Shown piece by piece: positions 30,903 to 39,732 of a DNA stretch of 64,000 nt (its first letter is position 1; each line of letters opens with the position of its first letter). Below the pieces are notes generated by a model. The model did no database searches, was not told the DNA's origin, and saw only the letters and a list, made by a program, of their open reading frames with translations. This DNA comes from an uncultured Bacteroidia bacterium (GTDB taxonomy: Bacteria; Bacteroidota; Bacteroidia; Bacteroidales; UBA932): the NCBI GenBank assembly GCA_902785065.1, contig CACZXH010000007.1:1-64000 (forward strand). The letters are read 5' to 3'. Made by a program: the position numbers and the translations under genes.

Positions 30903-32402
30903 ATGAAGAAAGTATCCTTATACGCGCTTATCGGCCTGTTCGCCCTGTGCTCCTGCGCCTGCGGGGGCAAGGACCCGGTGCCGTCGACAGACCCGGACCC
31001 GAAGCCGGACCCCCCGGCAGAGGTCTACGACGCGACCCTGTGGACCACGACCTTCGACAAGACCCGCGACTTCGAGAAGTCGGGCGTGGCCTTCGGCAAG
31101 GCGGCCACGATGTCGCCGAACGTCGTCCGCTTCACGGACGAGACTTTCCAGACGGTGGATGGCTTCGGCCTTGCCATCACCCAGGCTTCCTGCTACAACC
31201 TCTTGAAAATGAGCCAGGAGGACCGTACCAAGCTCCTCACGGAACTATTCAGCACCACCGCGGGCGCCGGCTCTTCGCTGATCCGCGTCTGCATCGGCGG
31301 CTCGGACTTCTCAATGGATGAGTACACCTGGTGTGACAAGGAGGGGATGGCGAACTTCGCCGTCCACGAGAGTGAGAAGACGTTCCTGTTCCCGATCCTG
31401 GACGAGATCTACAAGATCAACCCCAACGTGCAGATCATCGGCTCCCCGTGGAGCTGCCCGCGCTGGATGAAGATGGATGTCCAGGGGAACGGAAACCCGT
31501 TCAACAGCTGGACCTCCGGACGCCTGAACCCGAAATACTACGCCGACTATGCCGACTATTTCGTGAAGTGGATCCAGGAGATGCAGAAGCGGGGATATCA
31601 AGTGCTGGGCGTCACGCTCCAGAACGAGCCCCTGAACCACGGCAACTCGATGTCCCTGTACATGCCCTGGGAAGACCAGCGCGATTTCCTGAAGGTCATC
31701 GGTCCGGCCTTCGAGAAGGCGGGCCTGAAGACGCAGATCATGCTGTTCGACCACAACTACAACTACGACGACAAGGCCGACCAGCGGAACTATCCGCTGA
31801 ATATCTACGCCGATGCGGCTGCCGCGAAGTATGCGGCCGGCTCCGCCTGGCACAACTACGGCGGCAGCGTCTCCGAACTGGACAAGATCCACCAGGCGGC
31901 TCCCGAAAAGGGCATCTGGTTCACGGAGGCTTCCATCGGCACCTGGAATTACGGAAAGGGCTTCGGCGCCCAGTTCCAGGAGGATTTCCGCAATATCGTG
32001 CTGGGCACCCTGAAGCGCTACGGCAAGGGCGTGACCCTGTGGAACATGATGCTGGACAATGAGGGCAAGCCCTACCGTCCGGGCGGCTGCAGCACCTGCT
32101 ACGGCGCCGTGTCCATCGACCAGAAATCCTACGGGCTCAAGACCGTGGACCGCAAGTCCCACTGGTACGATGTCGTCCATCCCTCCGTGGTCATCAAGCC
32201 CGGCGCAGTCCGGATCGGCACGACGGGACGCACCGCCGCGAACGTGACCTACCTGGCCTTCCGCAACCCGGACAAGTCCTATGCCGTCCTCTTCCTGAAC
32301 GAAGGCTCGAACCCCGAACAGTTCGTGTTCGCGACCGACGCCCATTCGGTTCCCATTACGGTACCTGCAAAGTCCGTTGTTTCAGCTACTTGGAAAGATT
32401 AA
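30903..32402 (+). CDS. GH30-family glycoside hydrolase, lipoprotein
   Basis: This 499-residue retaining glycoside hydrolase of family GH30 is exported as a lipoprotein (Cys-rich lipobox region LCSCACGG, then a Pro/Asp linker). The catalytic acid/base is E242 in LQNEPLN and the nucleophile is E342 in WFTEASIGTWN, exactly 100 residues apart. The conserved GFGLAITQAS motif marks the start of the TIM barrel. A short beta-sandwich closes the C-terminus. Position after SusC/SusD and before a SusE/F-type protein resembles the characterised B. thetaiotaomicron beta-1,6-glucan locus with its GH30_3 enzyme. An endo-beta-1,6-glucanase is therefore the best guess. A glucosylceramidase-like or other beta-glycosidase activity is possible. 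Confidence 0.88.
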   Translation: MKKVSLYALIGLFALCSCACGGKDPVPSTDPDPKPDPPAEVYDATLWTTTFDKTRDFEKSGVAFGKAATMSPNVVRFTDETFQTVDGFGLAITQASCYNLLKMSQEDRTKLLTELFSTTAGAGSSLIRVCIGGSDFSMDEYTWCDKEGMANFAVHESEKTFLFPILDEIYKINPNVQIIGSPWSCPRWMKMDVQGNGNPFNSWTSGRLNPKYYADYADYFVKWIQEMQKRGYQVLGVTLQNEPLNHGNSMSLYMPWEDQRDFLKVIGPAFEKAGLKTQIMLFDHNYNYDDKADQRNYPLNIYADAAAAKYAAGSAWHNYGGSVSELDKIHQAAPEKGIWFTEASIGTWNYGKGFGAQFQEDFRNIVLGTLKRYGKGVTLWNMMLDNEGKPYRPGGCSTCYGAVSIDQKSYGLKTVDRKSHWYDVVHPSVVIKPGAVRIGTTGRTAANVTYLAFRNPDKSYAVLFLNEGSNPEQFVFATDAHSVPITVPAKSVVSATWKD

Positions 32403-32409
32403 GCGCAAT

Positions 32410-34398
32410 ATGAAAAAGTTTCTCTATATGACTTTGGCGGCCGTCGCCGTGATGGCCTGCCAGCCCAAGGAACCGGCGTTCCTCACCACTGACAAGGGCC
32501 CGCAGCAGACAGTCAACTGCGACGCGGCCGCCCTGATGGGCTCCGATTTCCTCTTCACCGTGGACCTGCAGGACCCGATTGCCCTGTCCACGCTGAAAGT
32601 CCAGCTCAAGTTTGACGATACGGTCGTGGCGGACACTACGATCCGTACCAAGACGAACGGCGCCTATGAAGGTCGCCTGCTCGTCCCGTTCTACAAGGAC
32701 ATTCCCGACGGCATCGCCACGGCGGTGTTCACGTCCCAGAACATCCAGTTCGGCGTCACCACCGAGGAGCGCGAAGTGCGGGTTTCCCGTCCGGACTTCG
32801 ATTACCTCCTGCTCAAGCCCGTCGCGGGCGGCGAGTACCGGATGGAGAAGACCGGCGAGTTCACCTACGCGGTGAGCGGCGATTTCGACGCTTCCGTCGA
32901 TGCGTTCATCGAGACGGCTCCCTTCGACGCCGCCGGCCGCAAGTTCTCCTTCGGCTACGGCGCCACGGGCGTCGAGCTGGGCGCCACCACGCCCATTCCG
33001 TTCTCCAACGGTGTCGCGGGCAACTACGAGATTTCCTTCAACACCCGCACCTGGGAGGCCGCTCCGTTCGTGAAACTCACCGTGAACGGCACCGAGGCCG
33101 TGATGATCGACAAGCAGAACTATGCCGCCGTCGTGAACCTGCACAAGGGAGAAGCGATCGTCATCGAGGGCTACGCGCCCGGCTTCGACGACTTCACGCT
33201 GGATCCGGACTGGTTCACCGAGGACTTCAAGTTCAACGCGGTGGACGGTCTGTACAAAGTCACCATCCAGATGGGCAATCAGTTCTTCCTCGTGGAGAAG
33301 ATGGTTTCCGCCGATGCGTATGCGACGCTCAGCAACGGCAATGCCGTGTGGCTGATTGGCGACGGGTACGGCAAGCCGGGCATTTTCTCCGCTTCCTGGA
33401 ACACGGGTTATGGTCTCTGCCTCGCCGAGGTCGAGCCGGGTATCCACCAGATCACCTTCGTGGGCGGTACCTCGCTCAAGACCGGTGACAACCTGAATGT
33501 CAAGCTGTTCCACCAGAAGGGATGGGGCGGTGAGTTCGGCGGCGGTTCCTACGCTTCCGTGGTGAGCGACATCGCCTATGCGGGCGAGTCCGATGGCAAC
33601 ATCCACCTGCTGGAGGGCCAATCCATCGAAATGGGCGGCATCTATCGCTTCACCCTGGACCTGACCGGCGGTGTTTCCGCGGCCGTGCTCAAGGTCGAGA
33701 AGACCGGCCAGCAGGAGATCGAGTCCGACAAGATCTCCGTGAACGGCGTCGAGCTCGAGATGCTGAGCGCCAACGAGTACGCCGGCAAGGTGTCCCTGAA
33801 GAAGGGCGACGCCCTCTCCGTGAAGGGTATCGACGACCTCGCTTCCTGGTGGTTCGATCCGGACTTCGTGGCCGGTGGCAAATGGAACGCCGTGGACGGC
33901 GACTACGTCGTGACCCTGGATAAGGGGAGCAAGGTGGGCCGTGCGCACCGCGTGAACGGTGCCGGCGCACGGGCGAACCTAGCCGAGGGCGGCCTGTACA
34001 TCCAGGGTTGGGGCATCGCCCCCGTCCGGATGACCGGCCAGGTCGGCTGGCCGGGCGCCGGTGGCTACCAGCTCGCACAGGTGGCCGACGGCATCTTCCA
34101 GATGACCGGCAAGGCCGTAGCCGAGACGGATGACACCATCGGCGGCCGCTGGCGGATCGACTACGCCAACTTCAAGTTCTTCTTCCAGGACGGCTGGGGC
34201 GGCGAAAGCTCCAAGGAGATCACCATCGACGGCAACGCCGCCGAGCACATGAGCCAGGGGAGCGACGGCAATCTGAACCTCGTCGGCACCCTCGAGGAAG
34301 GCGCCACCTACCGGATGACCGTGGACTTCACCGGCTGCACCATCGACGGCAATTCCATTACCGCCGGCAAGGAGAAGGTCACCTTCGAGAAGCTCTGA
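32410..34398 (+). CDS. SusE/SusF-position surface lipoprotein with tandem domains
   Basis: This 662-residue lipoprotein (lipobox VMAC, C17) sits where SusE/SusF-type surface glycan-binding proteins lie in such loci. After N-terminal Ig-like regions, two related units of about 170 residues are visible, from about residues 265 and 482. Both have a KxNAVDGxYxVT segment. Both also share KGWGGE or DGWGGE near SDGN followed by a GxxYRxTxDxTG segment. This is an internal duplication, probably of a glycan-binding module. No catalytic residues are evident. The start at 32410 gives the signal peptide; the in-frame extension upstream overlaps the GH30 gene and is not used. A terminator follows the stop. 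Confidence 0.85.
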   Translation: MKKFLYMTLAAVAVMACQPKEPAFLTTDKGPQQTVNCDAAALMGSDFLFTVDLQDPIALSTLKVQLKFDDTVVADTTIRTKTNGAYEGRLLVPFYKDIPDGIATAVFTSQNIQFGVTTEEREVRVSRPDFDYLLLKPVAGGEYRMEKTGEFTYAVSGDFDASVDAFIETAPFDAAGRKFSFGYGATGVELGATTPIPFSNGVAGNYEISFNTRTWEAAPFVKLTVNGTEAVMIDKQNYAAVVNLHKGEAIVIEGYAPGFDDFTLDPDWFTEDFKFNAVDGLYKVTIQMGNQFFLVEKMVSADAYATLSNGNAVWLIGDGYGKPGIFSASWNTGYGLCLAEVEPGIHQITFVGGTSLKTGDNLNVKLFHQKGWGGEFGGGSYASVVSDIAYAGESDGNIHLLEGQSIEMGGIYRFTLDLTGGVSAAVLKVEKTGQQEIESDKISVNGVELEMLSANEYAGKVSLKKGDALSVKGIDDLASWWFDPDFVAGGKWNAVDGDYVVTLDKGSKVGRAHRVNGAGARANLAEGGLYIQGWGIAPVRMTGQVGWPGAGGYQLAQVADGIFQMTGKAVAETDDTIGGRWRIDYANFKFFFQDGWGGESSKEITIDGNAAEHMSQGSDGNLNLVGTLEEGATYRMTVDFTGCTIDGNSITAGKEKVTFEKL

Positions 34399-34418
34399 TT
34401 CTAAGGGCGCATGATGCA

Positions 34419-34454
34419 AAGCCTGCGGAACTGACTGTTCTGCAGGCTTTTTTT
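34419..34454 (+). terminator. Terminator closing the first SusC/D locus
   Basis: An 8-bp outer stem (AAGCCTGC at 34419-34426 with 34442-34449) and an inner GAAC/GTTC pair are followed by a run of T. The -7 box of the next gene begins 3 nt later. Confidence 0.85.
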
Positions 34455-34456
34455 CG

Positions 34457-34464
34457 TATCTTTG
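34457..34464 (+). promoter_or_regulatory. -7 box for the DUF6377-type regulator gene
   Basis: TATCTTTG lies 6 nt before the ATG, so the predicted transcript is leaderless or nearly so. It sits immediately after the T run of the upstream terminator. Confidence 0.6.
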
Positions 34465-34470
34465 CCTATT

Positions 34471-36096
34471 ATGACACGGAAACTATTGACCTGGGCCCTG
34501 ATGCTGGGCCTGTCGACCATACTTTCGGCGAAGGAACCGACGCGGCAGATCCTGCGGGAATTGGATGCGGCCTTGGCGAACGCTTCCACCTACGAAGGCT
34601 ATTTCCAGCAACGGGCGGACGTGCTCCGGCAGATGCTGGCAGGGAAGAACACCCCCGAACAGGAGTATGAGATCCGGAAGAAGCTCGCGTCCGAATTCGC
34701 GTCCTACAGCATGGACTCCACCATCGTGCAACTGGACCGGAACCGGGCACTGGCCCGCCAGCTGGGTGACGCCTACCGCCAGGCGGAGACCGATTTCGCC
34801 CTCGCGCGGGAGTACGCCATGGCCGGTTACCATTCCGATGCCCTGGATATTCTGTCCGGATACCGGCTGGAAGCGATTCCGCCGGGGCTGGAGTATGCGT
34901 TCTTCGATGTCTCTGGCTACCTGTACGGCGAGCTCGCCGCTTACTCGTCCAACAACGCCCAATATTGGCAGAAAAAGGACATGTACCGCGTGTCGATGCT
35001 TCCGTTCCTGGAGGAGGGGACCTATGAGTGGTATGACCTGCAACGGGTGCAGGCGGAATCCGACCGGGACAAGGAAAAGGCCTTGGAATATGCCCTGAAG
35101 GCCCTGGAAGTGACCGAGCCCAATTCCCGAACATACGCCCGCGCCGCGTTTTTTGTGTCTGTCTACCAGAAAGACCCCGACGAGGAAATCGCCTGGCTGG
35201 CCCGCTCCGCCCTCGCTGACGTACTGTGCGCCAACAAGGACTACGCTTCCCTGAACACACTCGCTGAGCGGCTGTACCGGCAGGGGGACATCGACCGCGC
35301 CTTCAAGTACGCGGCGGACCACGGGATGCCCGACGCCCTGTTCTTCGGCGGCAAGCTACGTCCCTGGCAGATCGCCCAGTTCTTCCCGGCCCTGGAGCAG
35401 GCCTACGCCGCCAAGAATGCCCGGCATACGCGGCAAATGTGGATGCTCATCGGCCTGGCCGGGCTGTTGCTCATCGCCCTTGGCGCCCTCCTGTTTTACC
35501 TGTCCCGCCGCCAGCGTGTCCTGGTCCGCACGCGGAAGGCTTTGGAGGAGGAAAAGGCCCGTGTGGACCGGCGCAACCAAACGCTTCAGGACGTGAACGA
35601 ACAGCTCCAGGCCCTGAACAGCGAACTGCAGGAGTCCAGCAAGGTCCGGCAGGAGTATATCGCGCTGTACCTGCAGAACCTGTCGGAGAACATTTCCACG
35701 TCCCGGCAGTATAAAAACCACGTACTCAAGTATATCCGTCGTGGAAACGACAAGTATCTGATCGAGGAGATCGAAGCTCTGCCGCCCATCGAGGACGACA
35801 TCCGGGAGTTCTACCAGATGTTCGATCGCACCTTCATCAACCTCTATCCCGATTTCGTGGACGAGTTCAACGCCCTCCTTGCAGACGGCGAGGCCATCGT
35901 TCCTAAGGGCGACGATATCCTCACTCCGGAACTCCGCGTCTTCGCCCTCATCAAGCTGGGCATCACGGAATCCTCCAAGATCGCCGCATTGCTCCATTAC
36001 TCCGCAAACACGGTGTACAACTACCGGGCGAAGATCAAAAACAAAGCCCGCGGTGACCGCGAGCTTTTCGAAGACGCCGTTCAGGCTATTGAGTAG
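34471..36096 (+). CDS. DUF6377-type membrane-anchored transcriptional regulator
   Basis: This 541-residue protein has a signal-like N-terminus (KLLTWALMLGLSTILSAKEP) and a helical, TPR-like periplasmic region to about residue 310. A transmembrane helix follows at about 323-345 (MWMLIGLAGLLLIALGALLF), then a coiled coil (LEEEKARVDRRNQTLQDVNE). The cytoplasmic C-terminal region has a LuxR-like helix-turn-helix (ELRVFALIKLGITESSKIAA and SANTVYNYRAKIKNKA). This matches the DUF6377 type of regulator found beside SusC/D loci in Bacteroidota. It probably senses a sugar signal in the periplasm and controls the preceding genes, by inference. The ATG at 34471 is used; an upstream TTG overlaps the -7 box. 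It converges on galM with a 1-nt gap. Confidence 0.82.
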   Translation: MTRKLLTWALMLGLSTILSAKEPTRQILRELDAALANASTYEGYFQQRADVLRQMLAGKNTPEQEYEIRKKLASEFASYSMDSTIVQLDRNRALARQLGDAYRQAETDFALAREYAMAGYHSDALDILSGYRLEAIPPGLEYAFFDVSGYLYGELAAYSSNNAQYWQKKDMYRVSMLPFLEEGTYEWYDLQRVQAESDRDKEKALEYALKALEVTEPNSRTYARAAFFVSVYQKDPDEEIAWLARSALADVLCANKDYASLNTLAERLYRQGDIDRAFKYAADHGMPDALFFGGKLRPWQIAQFFPALEQAYAAKNARHTRQMWMLIGLAGLLLIALGALLFYLSRRQRVLVRTRKALEEEKARVDRRNQTLQDVNEQLQALNSELQESSKVRQEYIALYLQNLSENISTSRQYKNHVLKYIRRGNDKYLIEEIEALPPIEDDIREFYQMFDRTFINLYPDFVDEFNALLADGEAIVPKGDDILTPELRVFALIKLGITESSKIAALLHYSANTVYNYRAKIKNKARGDRELFEDAVQAIE

Positions 36097-36097
36097 A

Positions 36098-37228
36098 TTA
36101 TCTTGAGCTGAAAGCGAAGATGGTGTGGCTGTGGTATGTCTCTCCGGGACGGAGGACCGCCGACGGCCATTCTGGTTTGTTGGGCGTGTCCGGATACTTT
36201 TGGGTCTCCAGGCAGATGCCGGAACGTTGCTGATAGGTGATTCCCTTCTTTCCAGTGACGGTGCCGTCCAGGAAGTTGCCGGAATAGACCTGGATGCCGG
36301 GTTCGTCGGTATATACCATCATAGTGATACCGGAGGCCGGGGAATAGAGCAGCGCTGCCAGTTTGGTGATGTCACCCTTTGTTTTCAGGACCCAGTTGTG
36401 GTCGTAGCCGTTACCGTTCTTGATCTGTTCATGATTGGAGTCTATAAAGGAAAAGATAACCGTCGGTGTGGTAAAATCAAACGGCGTATTTTTCACCGGA
36501 AGGATCTCCCCCGTGGTCATGTACGTGCTGTCCACCGGCGTATAGCTGTCGGAGTTGACGCAGAGGATGTCGTTGACAATGCTGCGTTCCGGGTCGCCTG
36601 AGAGGTTGAAGTAGGAGTGGTTCGTCATGTTGATGACGGTCGGGGCAGTGGTCGTAGCCTCGTAGGCAATGTCCAGCTTGTTGTCGTCAGTGAGCGTGTA
36701 GGTAACGTAGGCCTTCACTTCGCCCGGGAAGTTGTTGTCGCCGTCGGGGGAGACGCGGAGGAGTTTCACGTGCTGGGCATCGGCCTCGACGCACTCATAC
36801 ACCTGGTACTGCCAACCGGTAGGGCCGCCGTGGAGGCAGTGGCCGAAGTTATTCTGCGGGAGCTGGTACTCCACGCCGTCCAGCGTGAACTTGCCCTGGT
36901 TGATGCGGTTCGCATACCGGCCGATGGCGGCGCCGAAGTCCGTCTGGTTGTTCTCCGGGAAATAGTCGGAGACCTTGTCGAAGCCCAGGACGACATCCTG
37001 CATCTTCCCATCCTTGTCCGGGACCATGATGGAGACGATGCGGCCGCCGAAGTTCGTGACGCACACCTCCATGCCTTTCGCATTGGTCATCGTGTAAAGG
37101 GCGGTGGGCTGACCGTTATAGGTCGCTTTGAAATCCTTCGGGTTCAGACCGGAAACCGTGAGGTTTTTCTGCTGGCTGCAGGCGGCGAGGAGGGCCGCTG
37201 CACCGAGCAGGATCAGTAATTTTTTCAT
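36098..37228 (-). CDS. galM: Aldose 1-epimerase, lipoprotein type
   Basis: This mutarotase interconverts alpha and beta anomers of hexoses. The 376-residue protein begins with a lipoprotein signal (LLAACSQQ, lipidated Cys about residue 17), so it acts in the periplasm or at the surface, as is common for Bacteroidota GalM. Signature residues include GRYANRINQGKFTLDG, the histidine in HCLHGGPTGW, NMTNHSYFNLSG with the catalytic His, and the catalytic Glu in GICLETQKYPD. The open frame extends upstream, but the signal peptide fixes the start at 37228. A -7-like box (CAACTTTG on the minus strand, 37273-37266) lies upstream. It diverges from the hexose transporter gene. Confidence 0.93.
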   Translation of the reverse strand: MKKLLILLGAAALLAACSQQKNLTVSGLNPKDFKATYNGQPTALYTMTNAKGMEVCVTNFGGRIVSIMVPDKDGKMQDVVLGFDKVSDYFPENNQTDFGAAIGRYANRINQGKFTLDGVEYQLPQNNFGHCLHGGPTGWQYQVYECVEADAQHVKLLRVSPDGDNNFPGEVKAYVTYTLTDDNKLDIAYEATTTAPTVINMTNHSYFNLSGDPERSIVNDILCVNSDSYTPVDSTYMTTGEILPVKNTPFDFTTPTVIFSFIDSNHEQIKNGNGYDHNWVLKTKGDITKLAALLYSPASGITMMVYTDEPGIQVYSGNFLDGTVTGKKGITYQQRSGICLETQKYPDTPNKPEWPSAVLRPGETYHSHTIFAFSSR

Positions 37229-37285
37229 ATGTACAATTGTTTTGTTGTGTTGTCTTAGTTGTATACAAAGTTGCGAAAAATTTTC

Positions 37286-37293
37286 TATATTTG
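37286..37293 (+). promoter_or_regulatory. -7 box for the hexose transporter gene
   Basis: TATATTTG matches TAnnTTTG, giving a leader of about 50 nt. The galM -7-like box lies 12 nt away on the other strand. Confidence 0.6.
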
Positions 37294-37346
37294 AGAGATT
37301 TTTAACCGACCGACATAAATTATTTAACAATAAAACACAAGACAAC

Positions 37347-38636
37347 ATGACTGAAACCAAGAAAAACACCAATCTGGTGGCCATCATCACGATGTGCTTC
37401 ATCTTTGCGATGATCTCCTTCGTGACCAACATGGCCGCTCCGTTCGGCAACATCTGGAAGGGCCAATATTCCTGGGCCGGCATGATGGGCAACATGATGA
37501 ACTTCGCCGCCTACCTGTTCATGGGTATCCCGGCCGGCAAGATGCTCCTCAAGGTCGGCTACAAGAAGACCACCCTCATCGCTCTGGCGACCGGCTTCGT
37601 GGGCGTCGTCATCCAGTGGCTCTCCAGCCGTTCCTTCCTGGGCGGCAGCGCCATCTACGTGTATCTGCTGGGCGCCTTCGTCTGCGGTTTCTGCGTCTGC
37701 ATGCTCAACACCGTGGTGAACCCGATGCTCACCATCCTGGGCGGCGGCGGCAACCGGGGCAACCAGTACATCCAGATTGGTGGTACCCTGAACTCCCTGA
37801 CCGGCACCCTGACACCGCTGCTGGTGGGCGTCCTCATCGGTACGGTCACGGCCAACACCGCGATGTCCGATGTTGCTCCGCTGCTGTTCATCGCCATGGG
37901 CGTTTTCGCCATCGCGTTCATCATCATCTCCTTCCTGCAGATCCCCGAACCCGCCCAGGAGCGCAAGACGACCGTCTATGAGCACAGCGCGTGGAACTTC
38001 CGCCACTTCGTGCTCGGCGCCATCGCCATCTTCTTCTATGTGGGTATCGAGATCGGCATTCCGGCCCAGGTGAACTTCTTCCTGTCCGACGCATCCGCGA
38101 AGGGTGCCGGCATCGCCCTGAACGGCGCGGCCATCGGCGGCGCCATCGCGGCCGTGTACTGGCTCCTGATGATGGTCGGCCGGTTCTGCAGCACCCTCAT
38201 CTCCGGCAAGGTCTCGCCCCGTACGCAGCTGGCCGTGGTCAGCGCGGTGGCCATCCTCCTCGTCCTCTGCGCCATCTTCACCCCGAAGACCGTGACGGTC
38301 AACATGCCCGGCTACAGCGCTACGGACGGCTTCGCCATGTTCCAGGTCCCGCTGAGCTGCCTCTTCCTGGTCCTCTGCGGTCTCTGCACCTCCGTGATGT
38401 GGGGCGTCATCTTCAACCTCGCGGTCGAAGGCCTGGGCAAGTACACCGAGTCCGCTTCCGGTATCTTCATGATGCTGGTCGTCGGTGGCGGTATCATGCC
38501 GCTCATCCAGGAATACCTCGCAAAGGGCGTCGGCTACATGAACAGCTACTGGCTCGTCGCCGCGATGCTCGGCTACCTGCTCTTCTACGCCCTCATCGGC
38601 TCCAAGAACGTGAATAAGGACATCCCTGTTGAATAA
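37347..38636 (+). CDS. MFS hexose transporter (FucP/GluP type)
   Basis: This 429-residue inner-membrane sugar:proton symporter of the major facilitator superfamily has about twelve hydrophobic segments. Features of the FucP/glucose-galactose branch are FVTNMAAPFGNIWKGQYSWA, AGKMLLKVGYKKTT and NTVVNPMLTILGGGGNRGNQ in the first half, and GLGKYTESASGIFMMLVVGG near the end. Its neighbours galM and a ROK glucokinase point to glucose or galactose uptake followed by anomer correction and phosphorylation. The start at 37347 is the first Met before the membrane domain. The kinase gene follows 42 nt later, with a palindromic repeat between. Confidence 0.9.
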   Translation: MTETKKNTNLVAIITMCFIFAMISFVTNMAAPFGNIWKGQYSWAGMMGNMMNFAAYLFMGIPAGKMLLKVGYKKTTLIALATGFVGVVIQWLSSRSFLGGSAIYVYLLGAFVCGFCVCMLNTVVNPMLTILGGGGNRGNQYIQIGGTLNSLTGTLTPLLVGVLIGTVTANTAMSDVAPLLFIAMGVFAIAFIIISFLQIPEPAQERKTTVYEHSAWNFRHFVLGAIAIFFYVGIEIGIPAQVNFFLSDASAKGAGIALNGAAIGGAIAAVYWLLMMVGRFCSTLISGKVSPRTQLAVVSAVAILLVLCAIFTPKTVTVNMPGYSATDGFAMFQVPLSCLFLVLCGLCTSVMWGVIFNLAVEGLGKYTESASGIFMMLVVGGGIMPLIQEYLAKGVGYMNSYWLVAAMLGYLLFYALIGSKNVNKDIPVE

Positions 38637-38638
38637 TC

Positions 38639-38665
38639 GTCATGCCCGGCCCCGACCGGGCATCT
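38639..38665 (+). repeat. GTCAT...ATCT palindromic repeat between transporter and ROK kinase genes
   Basis: A 27-nt GC-rich variant (GTCATGCCCGGCC...CGGGCATCT) closely matches the copy at 18221 inside the SpoU gene. Confidence 0.85.
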
Positions 38666-38678
38666 AATACCTTACCAC

Positions 38679-39630
38679 ATGGCACAAGATCTCGTTATCG
38701 GTATCGACGTAGGCGGCCAGACCGCCAAATGCGGCGTCGTGGACGCCCGCGGAAACATCGTCGCCCAGACCGTCATCAGCTCTGAAAACACCACCAATGC
38801 GGACGAATTCGTCGCGGCGCTCGCCGAGGCCCTGAACCGCATCATCGTGGAGGCCAAGGCCGAAGGCAGCATCCGCGGCATCGGCGTGGGCATCCCGAAC
38901 GGTAACTTCTACACCGGCGTCGTCGAGAACGCCGTGAACCTCGTATGGGCCCAACATTCCGTTCGCCAAAATGCTTCAGGAGCAGATGAACGGCATCCCC
39001 GTTTCCCTGACCAACGATGCGAACGCCGCTGCGATGGGCGAAATGACCTACGGCGCGGCCCGCGGTATGAAGAACTTCATCATGATCACCCTCGGCACCG
39101 GTGTCGGTTCCGGCATCGTGATCAATGGGGAAGTGGTGTACGGCCATGACGGCTTTGCCGGCGAGCTCGGCCATACCTGCGCCGTGCGGCACAACGGCCG
39201 CCGCTGCAACTGCGGCAAGGACGGTTGCCTGGAGACCTATGCCTCCGCCACCGGCGTTGCCCGCACCGCCCGCGAATGGCTGGACATGACCGACGAGCCC
39301 TCGCTGCTCCGTTCCCTGGACAAGATCAAGTCCAAGAACGTGTACGAGGCCGCGAAGGAAGGCGACAAGCTCGCCCTCCGCGTGTTCGAATACACCGGTC
39401 GTATCCTCGGCGAGAAGTTCGCGGACTTCATCGAGTTCTCCGCCCCGGAGGCCATCGTCCTCTTCGGCGGCCTCGCCCGCGCCCGCGAATTCCTGGAGGA
39501 ACCCATCCGCAAGGCCATGGACGAGAACGTCATTCCGCTCTGGCGCGGCAAGGTGAAGCTCGTCTTCTCCCAGCTCAAGGAATCCGACGCCGCCATCCTC
39601 GGCGCCTCCGCCCTCGCCTGGGAACTGTAA
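38679..39630 (+). pseudogene. ROK-family glucokinase, frameshifted
   Basis: This is a ROK sugar kinase, probably glucokinase. The first part (LVIGIDVGGQTAKCGVV, phosphate-binding) reads in one frame up to NLVW. The rest (FVKL-like region then SLTNDANAAAMGEMTYGAA, the GTGVGSGIVINGE loop, and zinc motif CNCGKDGCLE) reads in another frame from CCC at 38950. The junction is the G/C run at 38946-38952. Restoring two C gives the family sequence WAPNIPF, so a 2-nt loss in a C run is the simplest account; a 1-nt gain also fits. If real, the kinase is inactive. If an assembly error, it is a normal protein of about 317 residues paired with the transporter. Confidence 0.85.
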
Positions 39631-39631
39631 G

Positions 39632-39657
39632 AGATGGCCGATCGAGCCGGCCATGAC
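39632..39657 (-). repeat. Palindromic repeat after the ROK kinase gene
   Basis: A 26-nt copy on the minus strand (GTCATGGCCGG...CGGCCATCT) begins 1 nt after the kinase stop. Confidence 0.8.
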
Positions 39658-39661
39658 GACG

Positions 39662-39691
39662 AAGGGGTGCACCGGCCGGTGCACCCCTTTT
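39662..39691 (+). terminator. Terminator between convergent ROK kinase and araB genes
   Basis: A 28-nt perfect palindrome (AAGGGGTGCACCGG and its complement) is followed by TT on the plus strand. It sits between two palindromic repeats and two convergent genes. Confidence 0.8.
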
Positions 39692-39732
39692 GTCATTTCG
39701 AGCGGAGCCCGAAGGGCGGAGTCGAGAAATCT
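39692..39732 (+). repeat. Palindromic repeat overlapping the araB stop codon
   Basis: A 41-nt long variant (GTCATTTCGAGCGGAG...GTCGAGAAATCT) has extra sequence in its centre. Its last two bases are part of the araB TAG stop (39733-39731), as at lysS. Confidence 0.8.
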
